NCBI GenBank assembly: GCA_020881915.1
Contig: JAJFPB010000010.1
Location: 558,001-622,000 of the forward strand
Origin: Paramyrothecium sp. XJ0827
Lineage: Eukaryota; Ascomycota; Sordariomycetes; Hypocreales; Stachybotryaceae
Length of the DNA: 64,000 nucleotides
Reading direction: 5' to 3'
Shown: piece after piece, positions 1 through 10,956 of the stretch
Position numbering within the stretch: the first letter of the stretch is position 1
Layout of the letters: every line of letters starts with the position of its first letter
Notes under the pieces: model-generated
What the model saw: the letters and a program-made list of their open reading frames with translations, nothing else
What the model was told of the DNA's origin: nothing
Database searches by the model: none
Made by a program: the position numbers and the translations under genes

Positions 1-598
1 TGCCCTCGGTGGGTTCGGCAAAAACCACAGCACGGGGCAGCAGGTCAGGCCGTGCCCCCGAAGCGAGGACGCTCGAGTAGTGTAGCATCCCGTCGCCTAG
101 GATCTCCTCGCCCACCACGAATAAGAGCATAAAGTCCTCAGCCGCGACGCTGCCTTCCGCAAGCAGCTCTTCCGCGGCCACGATTTGAGCCGCAAGGCCC
201 CCCTTGTCGTCGACGGCGCCCCGACCTCCGAGGACCGTCTCAGCGGTTGGTGGGTCAGGGCCACTCCGCGAGTATGGGATGTAGGGGGGCACGACGTCCA
301 TGTGGCTCGTTAGGATGACCTTGGACGTCGAGTTGGGCTGGCGGGCTGCAGGCCAGGCAAGGACGTTGAACCGCGCCGCCGAAGAGGGCAGCGGCTGGCG
401 CTCTGTGGCGAAGCCGTGCTCGCCCAGGTAGTTGATGAGGAACTCGCCGATTTCCGTCTCATTCCTGGAGATGGACGGTATGTCGATGAGGGCCTTGTGG
501 AGAGCGACAAGGCGATCTCGATACGGCGGTGCGCCACAGTTTGCGATGCTACTCAAGGCGAGAGCGCACGAAGCGAGCGGGAGCAGCTTGGAAAACAT
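1..598 (-). CDS. M20-family metallopeptidase, secreted, 3' part cut by window edge
   Basis: The minus strand is open from an ATG at 598 to base 1 (about 199 codons) without a stop, so the C-terminal half lies outside the window. The first about 20 residues (MFSKLLPLASCALALSSIA) look like a signal peptide. Zinc-peptidase M20 motifs follow: SHMDVVP near residue 110 (metal-binding His and the following Asp), GRGAVDDKGG near residue 137 (bridging Asp), and GEEILGDGM near residue 170 (catalytic Glu and metal Glu). These motifs belong to the ArgE/DapE/carboxypeptidase S/aminoacylase-1 clan, which hydrolyses N-acyl or peptide bonds of small substrates. The order and spacing of the motifs are normal, and the signal peptide suggests an extracellular or vacuolar carboxypeptidase S-like enzyme. 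The exact substrate cannot be told. The family call is firm; secretion is inferred. Confidence 0.85.
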   Translation of the reverse strand, partial: MFSKLLPLASCALALSSIANCGAPPYRDRLVALHKALIDIPSISRNETEIGEFLINYLGEHGFATERQPLPSSAARFNVLAWPAARQPNSTSKVILTSHMDVVPPYIPYSRSGPDPPTAETVLGGRGAVDDKGGLAAQIVAAEELLAEGSVAAEDFMLLFVVGEEILGDGMLHYSSVLASGARPDLLPRAVVFAEPTEG

Positions 599-1825
599 GA
601 TGGGCTCAGATTTGCGGCGAACTCTTGTTCAGTGGCAAGAGTTTGAAAGAGTTTGGTGCACTTTTTACATGATGTATGTTTTGTGTTTCCCAGAGCTACT
701 ACAACGCCAAGTCCATGAGACACTTTTGCCGCCCTCGTCGACCGCTATAGGCTATTGCTGGGATTGCTCGGCAGGATTCAATCCTACTTACACTCGTCAC
801 ACGCCACAAATTGAACATCACATCGTTTGAGGAAGCTCGTGCATGAGCGACGCAACTACGCCGCAACGCCGCAACGTGGGCTTCGTCGCTGCCTTGTGAA
901 GTTGTCACTGACCACCATTCTGTCCTCTCACCGCTTCAACAACCCCTCATGGCCTTCTGTCAATCATGTTTTACCAATCGGCTTGACGTCACACTGGGAA
1001 TGTCGTATGATTTTCCACAAGCTCATGTCTGGTTCTCTAATGCAGCGTGTCCTGTGCGGCTCAGCGTGAGAATGGCGGAAAGTGGGCCCGAGTTTGCGCT
1101 ATGCCGGGCGATCCAATTGGGGCCTCCGACCAGTTCCCGGGGCCCCGGCTCCGAAAGGGCTGATCACGCAGATGAGTAGCATTGGGCGCCTAAAGCCGCG
1201 TAGAGACGGGGGCAAGGGATGTGACCTTCTGGAATAGGCTTCGATCCCCGCTCGTCAATATATGCATATTTGTGCATGTGTAGGATCCTTCTCGTGTCAG
1301 CACATGCGTTGATCGAGGTTGCAGTACGTGGCTGAAATTCACAGATCTGGGACGGAGCTTGGGACCGATGCGGTGCTCTATCCCGCTGCAACGAGAGAGC
1401 TGCATCGCCACTGCAGGTCGCTGACGAGAAGACCCCGTGTATAGATGTAAGTCCTATTCGTTAGGAGATGTGCCACGCGTACGCTTTGGCCGGTGGTATT
1501 GGTTGGGCTCACTGAGTTAGGCAACCAACGTAAGGTTCAACCGCCTACATGCGCGAATATCCAGGTGTATAGTTCTTGCAAAGTCAAGTTGTGCTTGCCA
1601 GGGCAGAAGACTCACTGGTTTACTGAGAGGTGCTTCAGGAGAACAGCGGGTTTGTTGCCTTGCCTGGGACTGACTGCTACGAACGTAGCTGAAGTGAAGT
1701 GACCGAATGTTTAGGCGAGTGTTTCCCTGTACGTGGAAAGTTTTTATACAATTAGCATCTGGTCAACTGGGGAAATACGATTCCATTTTTTTAGATCTCT
1801 AACTAGGTCCGTACGTATGCTAGAC
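599..1825. other. intergenic, no gene recognised
   Basis: This is about 1.2 kb between the start of the M20 peptidase and the end of the methyltransferase gene. Only short overlapping open frames with no recognisable domain are present. It holds the upstream region of the leftward peptidase gene and the 3' flank of the leftward methyltransferase gene. Confidence 0.6.
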
Positions 1826-2946
1826 TTATTCAAGCGGCTCAAGAACGAAGCAAAAGCACAGAGAGGGCGGGAAGGTATGGCTCTTCCTGCAGCGCCACCC
1901 AGCTTCCTCAAAAACACCCTCCCAATCTTCAACTGTAGGAATGAAGGTGTCCATCAGTGCATGGCCAAACTCAAACCCCAGGGTGAATGTGGGCACGTCG
2001 TCTTCAGTGACGGCGTACCTACTGCGGGACGTGTCATTCTTGTCCGTGCTGTCAAGGAGAATCCTAGCGGTGTCGCAGAGCAAGAAGCGACGAACGTTAG
2101 GGAACGCCGTGCGTAGGCTCTTCAGCGTCGCGATGCAGTTCTCCCGGGGCCAGAAGTCGTGGCCCATCAGGAAGGACGTCAGGAGGTCGACCTTGCTGAA
2201 CTCTTCCCGATACTCAAGGGCGCGCGCATCGCCCTGGGAAAAGGTAAGCCTCTCGCTGAAGCCGCGCTTGGCCGACTCGGCGCCGGCGAACTTGAGCGCA
2301 CCCTCGGCAATATCGACGCCGATGCCCGTGGTGCCGGGGTAGCGTTCGAGGATCTGCATGAGTCTCTCGCCGCTCCCGCAGCCAAGGTCAACGACGGAGT
2401 GGACCTTGTAGTCGATCTCTCCCATGGCCTTCCAGAAGATGGGATCAAAGAACTCGACGTTTGCCTCGCGACAGGCATAGGCGATGGCGGCCGAGTCGCG
2501 GCTGTAGAAGGAACCGGTTCGGTTCTCGTTCCGCAAGACGTGCTGCATGCGGGCGAAGAGCGTGCCCGATCCGAGGCTGAGCCAGTGGAACAGGGACTTG
2601 TTCCGGTACGCTTCGTCAAAGTGGACGCCGGCGGTGACGGTGTCAGCGTCACGCTTGACCACATCGACAGTGGCCAGGGCAGAGGCTAAGCCTCTGAGAG
2701 ACGCCAGGTCCAGATTGTGCTGCTCTGCATACTTTGCGATGCTAACTTCTTGCTGCTTGACTATGGCGTCAAGGAAGCCTAGTTCCCATGCCGCTGCGAT
2801 GGCCGGCGATGCAATAGCCTGATGGGCAGATGAGCATCTTGATATTGCAAGTAGACCAACAAACTTACCGAGTTGAAGATGTGTGCCACGGCATGCTTGG
2901 AGTCTATAAGCTTGGAAGGCTTCGAGTCTATAAGCTTGGAAGGCAT
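1826..2946 (-). CDS. SAM-dependent class I methyltransferase (2 exons)
   Basis: Exon 1 runs 2946-2869 (26 codons) and exon 2 runs 2818-1826. They are joined across a 50-bp intron with donor GTAAGT and acceptor CAG, giving 356 aa. The N-terminal about 80 residues are helical and Ala-rich (IASPAIAAAWELGFLDAIV), as in the winged-helix/dimerisation part of fungal small-molecule methyltransferases. The catalytic Rossmann domain carries motif I VVDLGCGSG near residue 170, motif II GIGVDIA, and a GDARAL motif. Family knowledge says it transfers a methyl group from S-adenosylmethionine to a small molecule. O- versus N- or C-methylation cannot be decided. An oddity is that the first 17 codons contain a perfect-frame duplication of PSKLIDSK (24 bp, one mismatch). 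It lies 0.9 kb from a divergently transcribed aminotransferase, so it may be pathway-associated, but this is not shown. Confidence 0.85.
2873..2943. repeat. 24-bp in-frame tandem duplication at methyltransferase N terminus
   Basis: Two adjacent copies of a 24-bp unit encoding PSKLIDSK lie directly after the start codon of the methyltransferase gene. They differ at one base (TCG versus TCC). The duplication keeps frame and adds eight residues to the N terminus. Confidence 0.8.
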
Positions 2947-3837
2947 GATTGCTAAGTCTAGAGCGGGTGAGTTGCTAAAAGCACAGTTGAAATGGGCAGG
3001 GGAATGATACAAGGGGCGTCCGAGTCACTTGCGCTTTGTAGGATGTTTTGATAACCAGACGAAACGAGTTCTATTAACCGGTTTTATAGCGTTGCTCCCT
3101 TGGCTTCTGCGACTCCTCATTCCGACTTGTCTACACGCAGTGCCGGTTCTCCAGATGCCTATCCCGTCAGTATACGTCAAGCATGTCAAGACGTGATTGA
3201 TTTTTTGCTTTCACTGGAGCCAATGACCATCCGAGAAAAGGACAGCTGACGAATTTGTCTTTGCCCACGATCATCCTGCCAAAAGTCCGTGACTTTCTTA
3301 TTCGGACACGCCCGAAACGGGCAAACGAGCTGACACAAACATGCAAGGTTCCCAAAGGGGTTGCTTAGGAGAGCTGACGGTCTCAGAGCACGCAACCAAG
3401 TTTTCTTTCGAAAATCGCGCGTGGAACGACTGCAAAATTGCCAAGAGCTGGCTGGATTTTCGTGACTGTTGATCCAATATCACGCTTTTCGGTGGAGTGG
3501 CAGTGGCCGTGTGTGCCACGCGAAGGAAGCAAGGGGATCTCTGGATTGTATACTCTGTAGGGAAGGTAGTAGCAAGAATACGCCCGAGCGTCTGAAGGTC
3601 AAAGGATTCTGCAGGACGTGTGGTTCATGCGAGGCAAAGAGGCTGTTGCAAGTGGATGTCTCATGCGTGGGACAGAGGATCCACAGGATAGATGGTTGAC
3701 GCGAGGCAGCTTCGTTGAACTGATGAACAGCCATTAAAGATGCTGCTGAGCGTCCCTTCACGAGCCCATCTGCCTTGCCAAATACCGGCTGAGTGAATAA
3801 GCATAACTACCTATACGAACATTAGCAGGTAGCAGAC
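2947..3837. other. divergent promoter region, no gene recognised
   Basis: This 0.9 kb separates the leftward methyltransferase from the rightward aminotransferase and must hold both promoters. Small open frames exist on both strands but none has a recognisable domain. Confidence 0.5.
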
Positions 3838-5070
3838 ATGTCGGGGTTTCCTCCAGCGCCGAGTAGCAACCTTGATTGGTCCAGTCGGAAAAACTTCAAG
3901 TGTGACGATGGTACGTTACGCCCAGAAACACGGAGTGCATGGTAGTTGACAACCCCTGTTCCCACCACAGTCAACGGGCATATTGAGTCCAGTTACGATG
4001 AAGCCACTGGCAGCTGGGCACCGCTCACGTTTGTTTCCAACCCTATGCTGAGCGTTCACGGCCTCGCAGCAGGTCTCAACTACAACGAGCAGGTGTTCGA
4101 AGGCTTCAAGGCCTTTCGAATGCCGGAAGGCGACATAAGGCTGTTCCGCGCCGACTGCCACGGCAAGAGACTCCGCCGCTCCGCCGAGGTCATGGGGCTG
4201 CCGGCGGTCCCGGCGGACCTGTTCCAGCGGGCGTGCCGCGCCGCCGTGGCCCTCAACGCGTGCTTCGTGCCGCCGCACGAGACGGGCTGGGGCATGTACG
4301 TGCGGCCGCTGCTGTTCGCATCCGGGCCGACGCTGGTGCCGCACATGACCAGGGCGTGGCGGTTCTGCGTCTACGTGTCGCCGCTGCCCTTCGGGGCGCT
4401 GGACGGGTCGCCGCCGGCCAAGGCGCTGGTGCTGGACGACTTTGACCGGGCGTCGCCACGGGGCACCGGGCACGCCAAGACCGGGGGCAACTACGCCGGG
4501 TGCTTCCGCTGGATCAAGCAGGCCATGAGCGAGGGCTTCGACCTGACGCTGCACCTGGACTGCGTGCAGCGCGAGGCCATCGAGGAGTTCAGCGTCAGCG
4601 GGTTCCTGGCGGTCAAGAGGGACAAGGAGAGCGGCGCCGTCTCGCTGGTGGTGCCCAACTCGGAAACGGTGCTGCCGAGCCTCACCAGCGACAGCGTCCA
4701 GCAGATCGCGGCGTCGCTGGGCTGGACGGTGGAGAAGCGGCGCCTCCTGTACGAGGAGCTGCCGCATCTCGATGAGGTCATGAGTGCGGGGTCTGGCACG
4801 GGCCTAGTTCCCGTCAGATCCATCACCCGGCGTGCGAGAGCCGGCGTCCGCCCCCTGCGCCAGGACAAGGGCGAGGAGCGGCTCCACGTCGGCCCTGATG
4901 GCGCGGAGACCATCGTGTACATCCGGGACGACGCGCAGACGCACGGCGGGCCGCTGTACAAGCAGCTGGTTGCGCAGCTGGGCGGGTTCCAGCTCGGCAA
5001 GATTGAGGACAAGTTTGGGTGGCGCTGCGAGGTGTTGGCCGAGGATGCGTATGTCGCCTTTCAACGATGA
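3838..5070 (+). CDS. branched-chain amino acid aminotransferase-like (fold type IV PLP enzyme)
   Basis: Exon 1 is 3838-3910 and exon 2 is 3971-5070, with a 60-bp intron (donor GTACGT, acceptor ACAG) that restores the frame at VNGHIES. The product is 390 aa, normal for a eukaryotic BCAT. The PLP-lysine segment GHAKTGGNYAG lies near residue 188, and the family's LNYNEQVFEGFKAFR segment is near residue 65. EEFSVSG near residue 228 lies where BCATs have a conserved EEvgt-type motif, and SGTGLVPVRSI near residue 298 forms the phosphate-binding turn. BCATs exchange amino groups between Leu/Ile/Val (or analogues) and 2-oxoglutarate. Pathway copies in NRPS clusters, such as TOXF of the HC-toxin locus, supply unusual amino acids. 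The central part is markedly richer in G+C than the NRPS. No clear N-terminal mitochondrial presequence is visible, which would suit a pathway-specific copy, but that is inference. Confidence 0.9.
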
Positions 5071-5735
5071 GAACCGAACAGAGGATACAGTTATTTGTTT
5101 GCCAAGACGGGCCTCACGTAGCTAATTGATCCTCACTTGAGAATTAGAAAACGAAGCCCGCTTAGATTCGACTCTGTGAAAATGGCTCAAGGATATCATG
5201 CCACCTTGATGCACCCATCATGTCCAAGCCCATGCCACAACTCGAATAAACAAATCAAGCTGACGCAGCCACACCGCTTCTCATTCCAGCACTTTCTTTC
5301 ATGATGTAGGGTAAACCAGGAAAAGACGGAGCAAGCGAGGGCGGGCCACTTGAAGGGATGATCGCTCTCCCTCCCTCCCTCTCTTACCTTTTTGCCTGAT
5401 TCATCAACCGCTCGCATACCAATTCCCAAAAGGTCAAAGAGGTACGAGGGCAGCATATGCAATTAGCCATGATGCAGGTGCACAGGCCCTTCACATTTCG
5501 CCCTTCACCCCCCTGCACACATACCCCCCAGGCTGTGTTTGTCACGGCATAGCATGGTAGGGAGGGCAGGGCAGGTAAGCTTATTACCTCCCGTTGCCTC
5601 CCCCCAAGCGAGGAACGCCACCCTGAATCTAAATGGCTGCCCTTTTTCTGCACTTTGGCCCCCTAGTACAATTGCGGATTCTTCCATCTGGGATCGGGTT
5701 TGATACTGCAACTCACTGCATCGTGACGGTTCACC
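5071..5735. other. intergenic, no gene recognised
   Basis: This 0.66 kb spacer lies between the aminotransferase and the MFS gene, which run in the same direction. It contains a CT-rich stretch near 5365-5390 (repeated tccc). It holds the MFS promoter, with no clear TATA element. Confidence 0.5.
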
Positions 5736-7660
5736 ATGGATAACTCAGTTCCGCTGGCGGACGTGATAGCCCCTTCGGCGTCTCCAGCCAAGGTTGCGCC
5801 CGTCGCGCATCACAGTCCCATTGCCAAGGATCCTTCAGATCACCAGCCAGGGCTGCTAAACAACGCAGAAGCCATTGAGCTGGTCACTTCGGACCCCAAT
5901 GCTCGTCCAGCAGCTTTCCGTTCATTGGCCCACGAGGTTCTCTTCGTGCTGACGGCGACGATGAGCATCGCCCAGCCGGGTTTTCTCCAGGGCAGCATCC
6001 TCATCATATCGCCCACCATCAAGAGCGAGCTCAACCTGACCACGGCCCAGCTGACATGGATCATTTCCTCTTCATTGTGGGTGGCTCCTCCTCCAGAGTT
6101 CAAGAGAGGCCTCTGACGTGCGGCAGATTGACTTCGGGCTCCTTCTTGCTCTTCTTTGGCAAGGTCGCAGACATGTTCGGCCGTCGCGGCATCATGCTCA
6201 GCAGTCTCTTCCTGTTCTCCGTCTTTGCGCTCGCGACGGGTTTTGCGCGCGACCTGGTCACGTTGAACATTCTCAACGCCATCATGGGTCTGACGTCGGC
6301 CTCCATTATCCCCTCGGCTCAGGGCATCTTGGGCTCCATCTACGATCGGCCCTCCAAGCGCAAGAACTACGCCTTTGCCTGCTTCAGCTCCGGCAACCAC
6401 CTCGGCTTCGCCTTCAGCGCCGTCTTCTCGGGCATTGCGACCCACCTGTTCAACTGGTCGGCCTCTTTCTGGCTGCTTGCCATCATCTACCTTGTCGTGA
6501 CCGTCATTGCCTTCTTCACCGTACCCAATGATGAGAGTGAAAAGCTTCCCCTCAACTTGGCCTCGCTCAAGCAATTCGACTACGTTGGCGTCATCTTGAC
6601 GGTTGGCGGCATTGGCATGTTTACCGCTGGCATCAGGTACGATAGTGGCCCGACTACCTGACGACCACGCGTGGATTGTATCTCGTACTGACACCAGCAC
6701 CCAATTTAGTGTTGGACCAGACGCGACCGAAGGCTGGAAAACGCCTTACATCATCGCATTCATCGTAACGGGCCCGCTGCTTCTGATTGCCTTTGTTTTC
6801 TGGGAGACCCGCTTCCATCATCCCTTGATGCCAATGAGTGTCTGGCTTGATAAAGAGTTCAGCCTAGTAAGCCAGCCATTCCTCACCAGGGCCGTAGTCT
6901 GTATGCTAACCGTATCTCCTGCAGCTGATAGGCATTCTGCTGCTGGGTTTCTTATCTTTCCCTGCCCTATTCTTCTTCAGTGCATTATATCTTCAAGATC
7001 TATTTGGGTACTCGGCCCTGAACACATCAGTTTGTCTGTTACCGTCGGCTGTGGCAGGAGTTGTGGTCAACGTGAGTCGAGCAAACCACACACAGGACAA
7101 TCAAACTGGCACTAACGGCACCTCATTTTAGTTTCTCGCTGGAAAGCTTTTGCACAAGGTCTCCAATAAGCTGTTGATGGCTATCGGCGCGTCTGGGTTC
7201 ACCCTTGCTTTCCTTCTCGCCGCAGTCCAGCGCTCGGGCGCCTCATATTGGGCATTCACATTTCCTGCGTACATAATTGTGGTTTTCGGTACCGACTTTG
7301 AGTTCAATGTTGTCAATGTGAGTTCTCCTTCCGTCCATATGCTTGGCCACCTCTGACGAGCTGCTGCCCCACCAGATGTACGTCGTATCCTCTTTGTCCA
7401 AGGCGCAGCAGTCCATAGCCAGCTCCATCTTCCAGACTGTCATCAAGCTGGCCACCGTCGTTGGCCTTGGCATATGTGCAGCCATCTTCGCGAGCGTTAC
7501 AGAGAATCCAGCACAGTCTGGTTATTATGCTCATGACCCTTTCGAGCCCTATGCGGCGCTCTTCTGGTTTGCCACGGTGGTCAGCTTCATCAGCCTACTT
7601 CTTGTGCCTTTCCTCAAGATCAAGACTCAAGGTGTTGCACGAGAGAAGAAAGATGGGTAG
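5736..7660 (+). CDS. MFS transporter, DHA2-like drug/metabolite exporter (6 exons)
   Basis: The exons are 5736-6076, 6127-6636, 6710-6866, 6925-7071, 7132-7317 and 7376-7660. All phases agree and give 541 aa. The N-terminal about 65 residues are hydrophilic. Many transmembrane helices follow. The loop between helices 2 and 3 has GKVADMFGRRG, the MFS signature motif A. A helix-4 segment ends IPSAQGILGSIY, and later helices such as GILLLGFLSFPALFFFSALYL match the 14-helix DHA2 proton-antiporter type often annotated as aminotriazole-resistance protein. The C terminus ends in a short basic tail. It would sit in the plasma membrane and export a small molecule. With an NRPS and a BCAT nearby it is a candidate product exporter, but it is 7 kb from the NRPS, so this link is inferred. 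Confidence 0.9.
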
Positions 7661-9025
7661 CAATTCCGATTTTCTCAAGGACAATACCATGTGCCTTCGC
7701 TTCCATCTCCAAAGTCGGGCGTTCAATGTACTTAGCTTACACTGGCGAGGATAGAGAGCACGAGGAGCTTTAGAGGGGAAGGTGGTGCGCAGACTGATCG
7801 ACAAATACAGCCATGGGGCATCGGCTGTCACCAGTTGTTGTCCAGTATCATGCATGCCAGATCTGCCGATTTGATCGGGACATTTATCTGCTGCCGTAAC
7901 GTCGCGTTACCTCGCTTGACAGAGCCTCATGCATGTACCGGCGCAATGGACAAGAACCTGATCTTTATTATAGAGAACCAATAAAGGGACCGCGTGTCTA
8001 AATTTACCCCTCTCGTCTGCTACCCCCTCACTTGCATCATTGACGTCTATTCGTGGTCGGCTACCTTCTGTTAGACCGAATGCAAGATGCCGGAATAGAA
8101 GGCGAGATTAGCTCAACGTAGCTCAAAAGGCAGGAACAAGCCTCAGATGTACTTAGCACACTTTGAGCAGATACAATGGCCCTCGGAAAGCCGGGCTAGG
8201 CAGAAAGAAAACACGGATCTTACACACAAGAATTCCCCTGTCGTTCAACAGTAATCTTTCATATTTAGTTCCCAAGGCAAAGTATTAGTTATTGTACTAG
8301 CGTATTTACAGGAGCAGTTATTGTAAGTGCCTCCCTTGGTATAGATTCCGATCTTGGCTCAGGCTTTACTGACAGCTGGGCTTAGCGACGGATGCCCACC
8401 GCACCGATAGTTGGCTTCTTGGGCCTTTGTCTTGACCAGCATGCTCTAGCCCGATTCAAGGTTTTTAAACGATGAGGATTATCTTACAAAGTTGGTTTGA
8501 TTTCCCCTTGATCTAGGCTCAAATCAAAATCATTAGTTGTTGGCAAAAAACAGAGAACTATCCCTAGCTTGCCGTTATGGAGGGCATGAATTTCCAGATA
8601 ATTCAGGGGCACTTCGATAATCCAGGAACACATGGCCGTCTTAACTGATCCAGGAATACAATTGGTCGGAATTTCTGACTGCATTATCACGTATGACCTT
8701 AGGTTTAGGCGAGGTCTAAGAAGTATTAAGTATAGTGCTCTTAAAATTTTGATTTGTGGTGTTCAAGTACTGCTGCCTTTGACTAAGGTAACTTAATTCA
8801 TCTTGAGCTTTTTTTAGTCCAGTGGACTGGGCGACCTAGAAACTGTATTTCCAAGACGCGTGTCTCGCTTGCGAACTCAATATCGCCGGTTTTGATCCGG
8901 CGGTCTATTCCTGATATATGGATTAGGCCAATGATTATAGGTGACAGTGTTCGTGATCCTCTCACTATGTTATTTAATGTGCTTACCCACCTTACGAGCC
9001 CACCCCTGGTGCCTTGTCAGGTATA

Positions 9026-9104
9026 AACACTGATATCACCCGTTTGACCACTCAATAGGATTTTGTTCAGTCTGTTCAGTGGTCAAAACTGTGATATTAC
9101 TGTT
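9026..9104. repeat. imperfect inverted repeat, about 27-bp arms
   Basis: The left arm is 9026-9052 and the right arm is 9078-9104. They are reverse complements at about 22 of 27 positions and share a perfect TTTGACCACT core; the loop is about 25 bp. It could be a small terminal-inverted-repeat element or a stable hairpin. No coding content is present. Confidence 0.65.
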
Positions 9105-9135
9105 TTACTTCTTTTGAGATACGGTGAGTGTGCTG

Positions 9136-9178
9136 ATAGGATGATGACGATGATGATGTGATGATGATGATGATGATA
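9136..9178. repeat. GAT trinucleotide microsatellite
   Basis: A run of imperfect (GAT)n units, with interruptions GAC and GTG, lies in non-coding DNA upstream of the 97-bp duplication. Confidence 0.85.
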
Positions 9179-9273
9179 AAGAGCATTTTTGCCAAGGAGG
9201 ACTCGCAGTGTGGGCGATCAATAGCATGGCGTCTAGAAATGAGCGAGTCCTCAAATCGGTTGGGCCTGTACAT

Positions 9274-9467
9274 CAGGGAAATATAGTGGAACTGGACTTT
9301 GACATAGGCATAAGCTTAGGATTCTGGATGAAACTTCTTGCTATCGTACAAAAATACCACACCACAGGCGCAGGGAAATATAGTGGAACTGGACTTTGAC
9401 ATAGGCATAAGCTTAGGATTCTGGATGAAACTTCTTGCTATCGTACAAAAATACCACACCACAGGCG
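9274..9467. repeat. 97-bp perfect-looking tandem duplication
   Basis: Bases 9274-9370 recur immediately as 9371-9467 with no difference that I could see. The identity suggests a recent duplication or an assembly artefact. It is non-coding: the open frames that cross it simply repeat themselves. Confidence 0.9.
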
Positions 9468-9643
9468 CGACTAGATAATACATATCGTACAGTGCAAACC
9501 CCACGAACTGATCGAAAGCAACGCCGTTGCATCAAATAGCCAACTAAAGGACTTGAACGCAACCCAAGGAATGTAGAACAATTCGGCAGAAGAAGCAGCG
9601 AGGAAAAGCAACGCTTAGAAGGAAGGAAACAATAAGCGCCAAT

Positions 9644-10802
9644 TTAGCCCCATCGGATGACCTGCGAAGCGTGTCGGGGGCTCCTCTTGCCGTTGCGGCG
9701 GACCATCGAAGGGCCGTGAGATGTGTTCAGGTCAAAGCAGTCCACCGTCACATCTTCGCCGTTGCAAAGGGGAACAGCCTCGTGGGTCTCCATGTTGCAG
9801 TAGACGCCCTCCTGCTCCGAGACGAAGTCGGGGCCCCAGGAGCTCCATGATCCGCAGACCTCGGTGGCGTTGTGGTTCTTGACGTTGCTGATGACAAGGC
9901 GGTCATCGGAGCGCTGAGAGCGTCGGCCCAGGGATCGCCTCTTCTTGTTTTCGACGGGCAGGATCTGTTCGCCGCCGCTCTCTGCGTAGGCCACCATGTT
10001 GTCGCCGCACTGAGGCAGAAGCTCGTCCAGACTACCAGGCACTTCATCGCTTGCCCGCAACTCAGGCCAGTTGATTCCGATCACGCCTGCCTTGAGATCG
10101 TTGGTGTGGTCCTTGTCAATCCAGGTGCACATAGGAGAACTAGGGTCTCGGGTCAGTTTGGCCAAGGCTACTGAAGGACAAGGCGGTGAAGCATGACTTA
10201 CGCGTTCTCTTCTCCCTTGTCGTTTTGAAGAATGTAACCACTGGGAAACCTGCGGCGCACAGTCGTCAATACTTGGGAAGCTACAGAGCCTGCGTTGACC
10301 CATAACTTACCAGTTCAGGCCGCACCAGTATCCCCAGTCACCAGTCCATCCCCACTTGGTGTCCTCGTCCATTGTAGCCGTGATGGCGGCAATACAAATA
10401 GCATCGTTTCCGGCGTCTAAGAGTAGAGAACAGTCAGCTGCTATGTCTCATCGTCGTGGTTGATCTAGCTGTGTGCGGTTACGACTTACAGAATTCAGTC
10501 CAAATAGACTGAGCATTTCCCCTTTGCTCAACAGAGATCTCACCGTACTGGTCGTCACTGTTGTCACCTCCAACGTTGAGACCCCCTCCGGAGCCGATCA
10601 GCTCGCCATTGATGTTGTAAGTCTTGATGGTCTCGATGTCGCCGTGAGCGTTGCTGAGCTCGTCACCGTCGGGGTTCTTGAAGCCTTCGAGGCCTACGTA
10701 GACGCGGTAGCTGGAAGAGGGTGATTCGTCGGAAGGCAGAACTTCATTGCCGAACCTCCAGATGCCCAAGACGGCGTTGATGGCACCAAATGCAGCAGCC
10801 AT
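9644..10802 (-). CDS. unrecognised protein, 320 aa, 4 exons
   Basis: The exons on the minus strand are 10802-10490, 10416-10311, 10249-10202 and 10139-9644. All three introns have GTAAGT donors and TAG/CAG acceptors, and phases agree. The product has an acidic, Gly-rich N-terminal half (GSGGGLNVGGDNSDD) and a Trp-rich centre (KWGWTGDWGYWCGLNW), then Cys-containing segments and many basic dipeptides (KKRRSLGRRSQR) in the last third. I recognise no catalytic motif. A short hydrophobic start (AAFGAINAVLGIW) is not a convincing signal peptide. Paired cysteines and dibasic sites would suit a secreted, processed protein, but this is speculation. The clean splicing and a TATA-like element about 150 bp upstream support a real gene. 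Confidence 0.75.
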
Positions 10803-10946
10803 GTTTACTTATGAGAGTTGGGATATAAGAGTGTAAGAGAAGTAGTGAAATTGAAGAAGCTGAAACAAAAGATGTTTTGGTGTGCGATGCTGTGTATGAT
10901 GCTGTGTGTGATGTCTTCTATCTTGGAGATTGGTGATGTGGGTTTG

Positions 10947-10956
10947 CTTTATATAG
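10947..10956 (-). promoter_or_regulatory. candidate TATA box of the 320-aa protein gene
   Basis: On the minus strand this reads CTATATAAAG, about 150 bp upstream of the start codon at 10802. The match to the consensus is good; its use is inferred. Confidence 0.45.

Larger units (their letters stand above)
7661..9643. other. 2-kb gene-free spacer with simple and inverted repeats
   Basis: No coding region could be supported. The spacer is moderately A/T-rich. It contains a short GC hairpin near 8883-8901 (CGCCGG / CCGGCG arms), an imperfect inverted repeat at 9026-9104, a GAT microsatellite near 9136-9178 and a 97-bp tandem duplication at 9274-9467. Each except the hairpin is listed separately. 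Confidence 0.6.
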
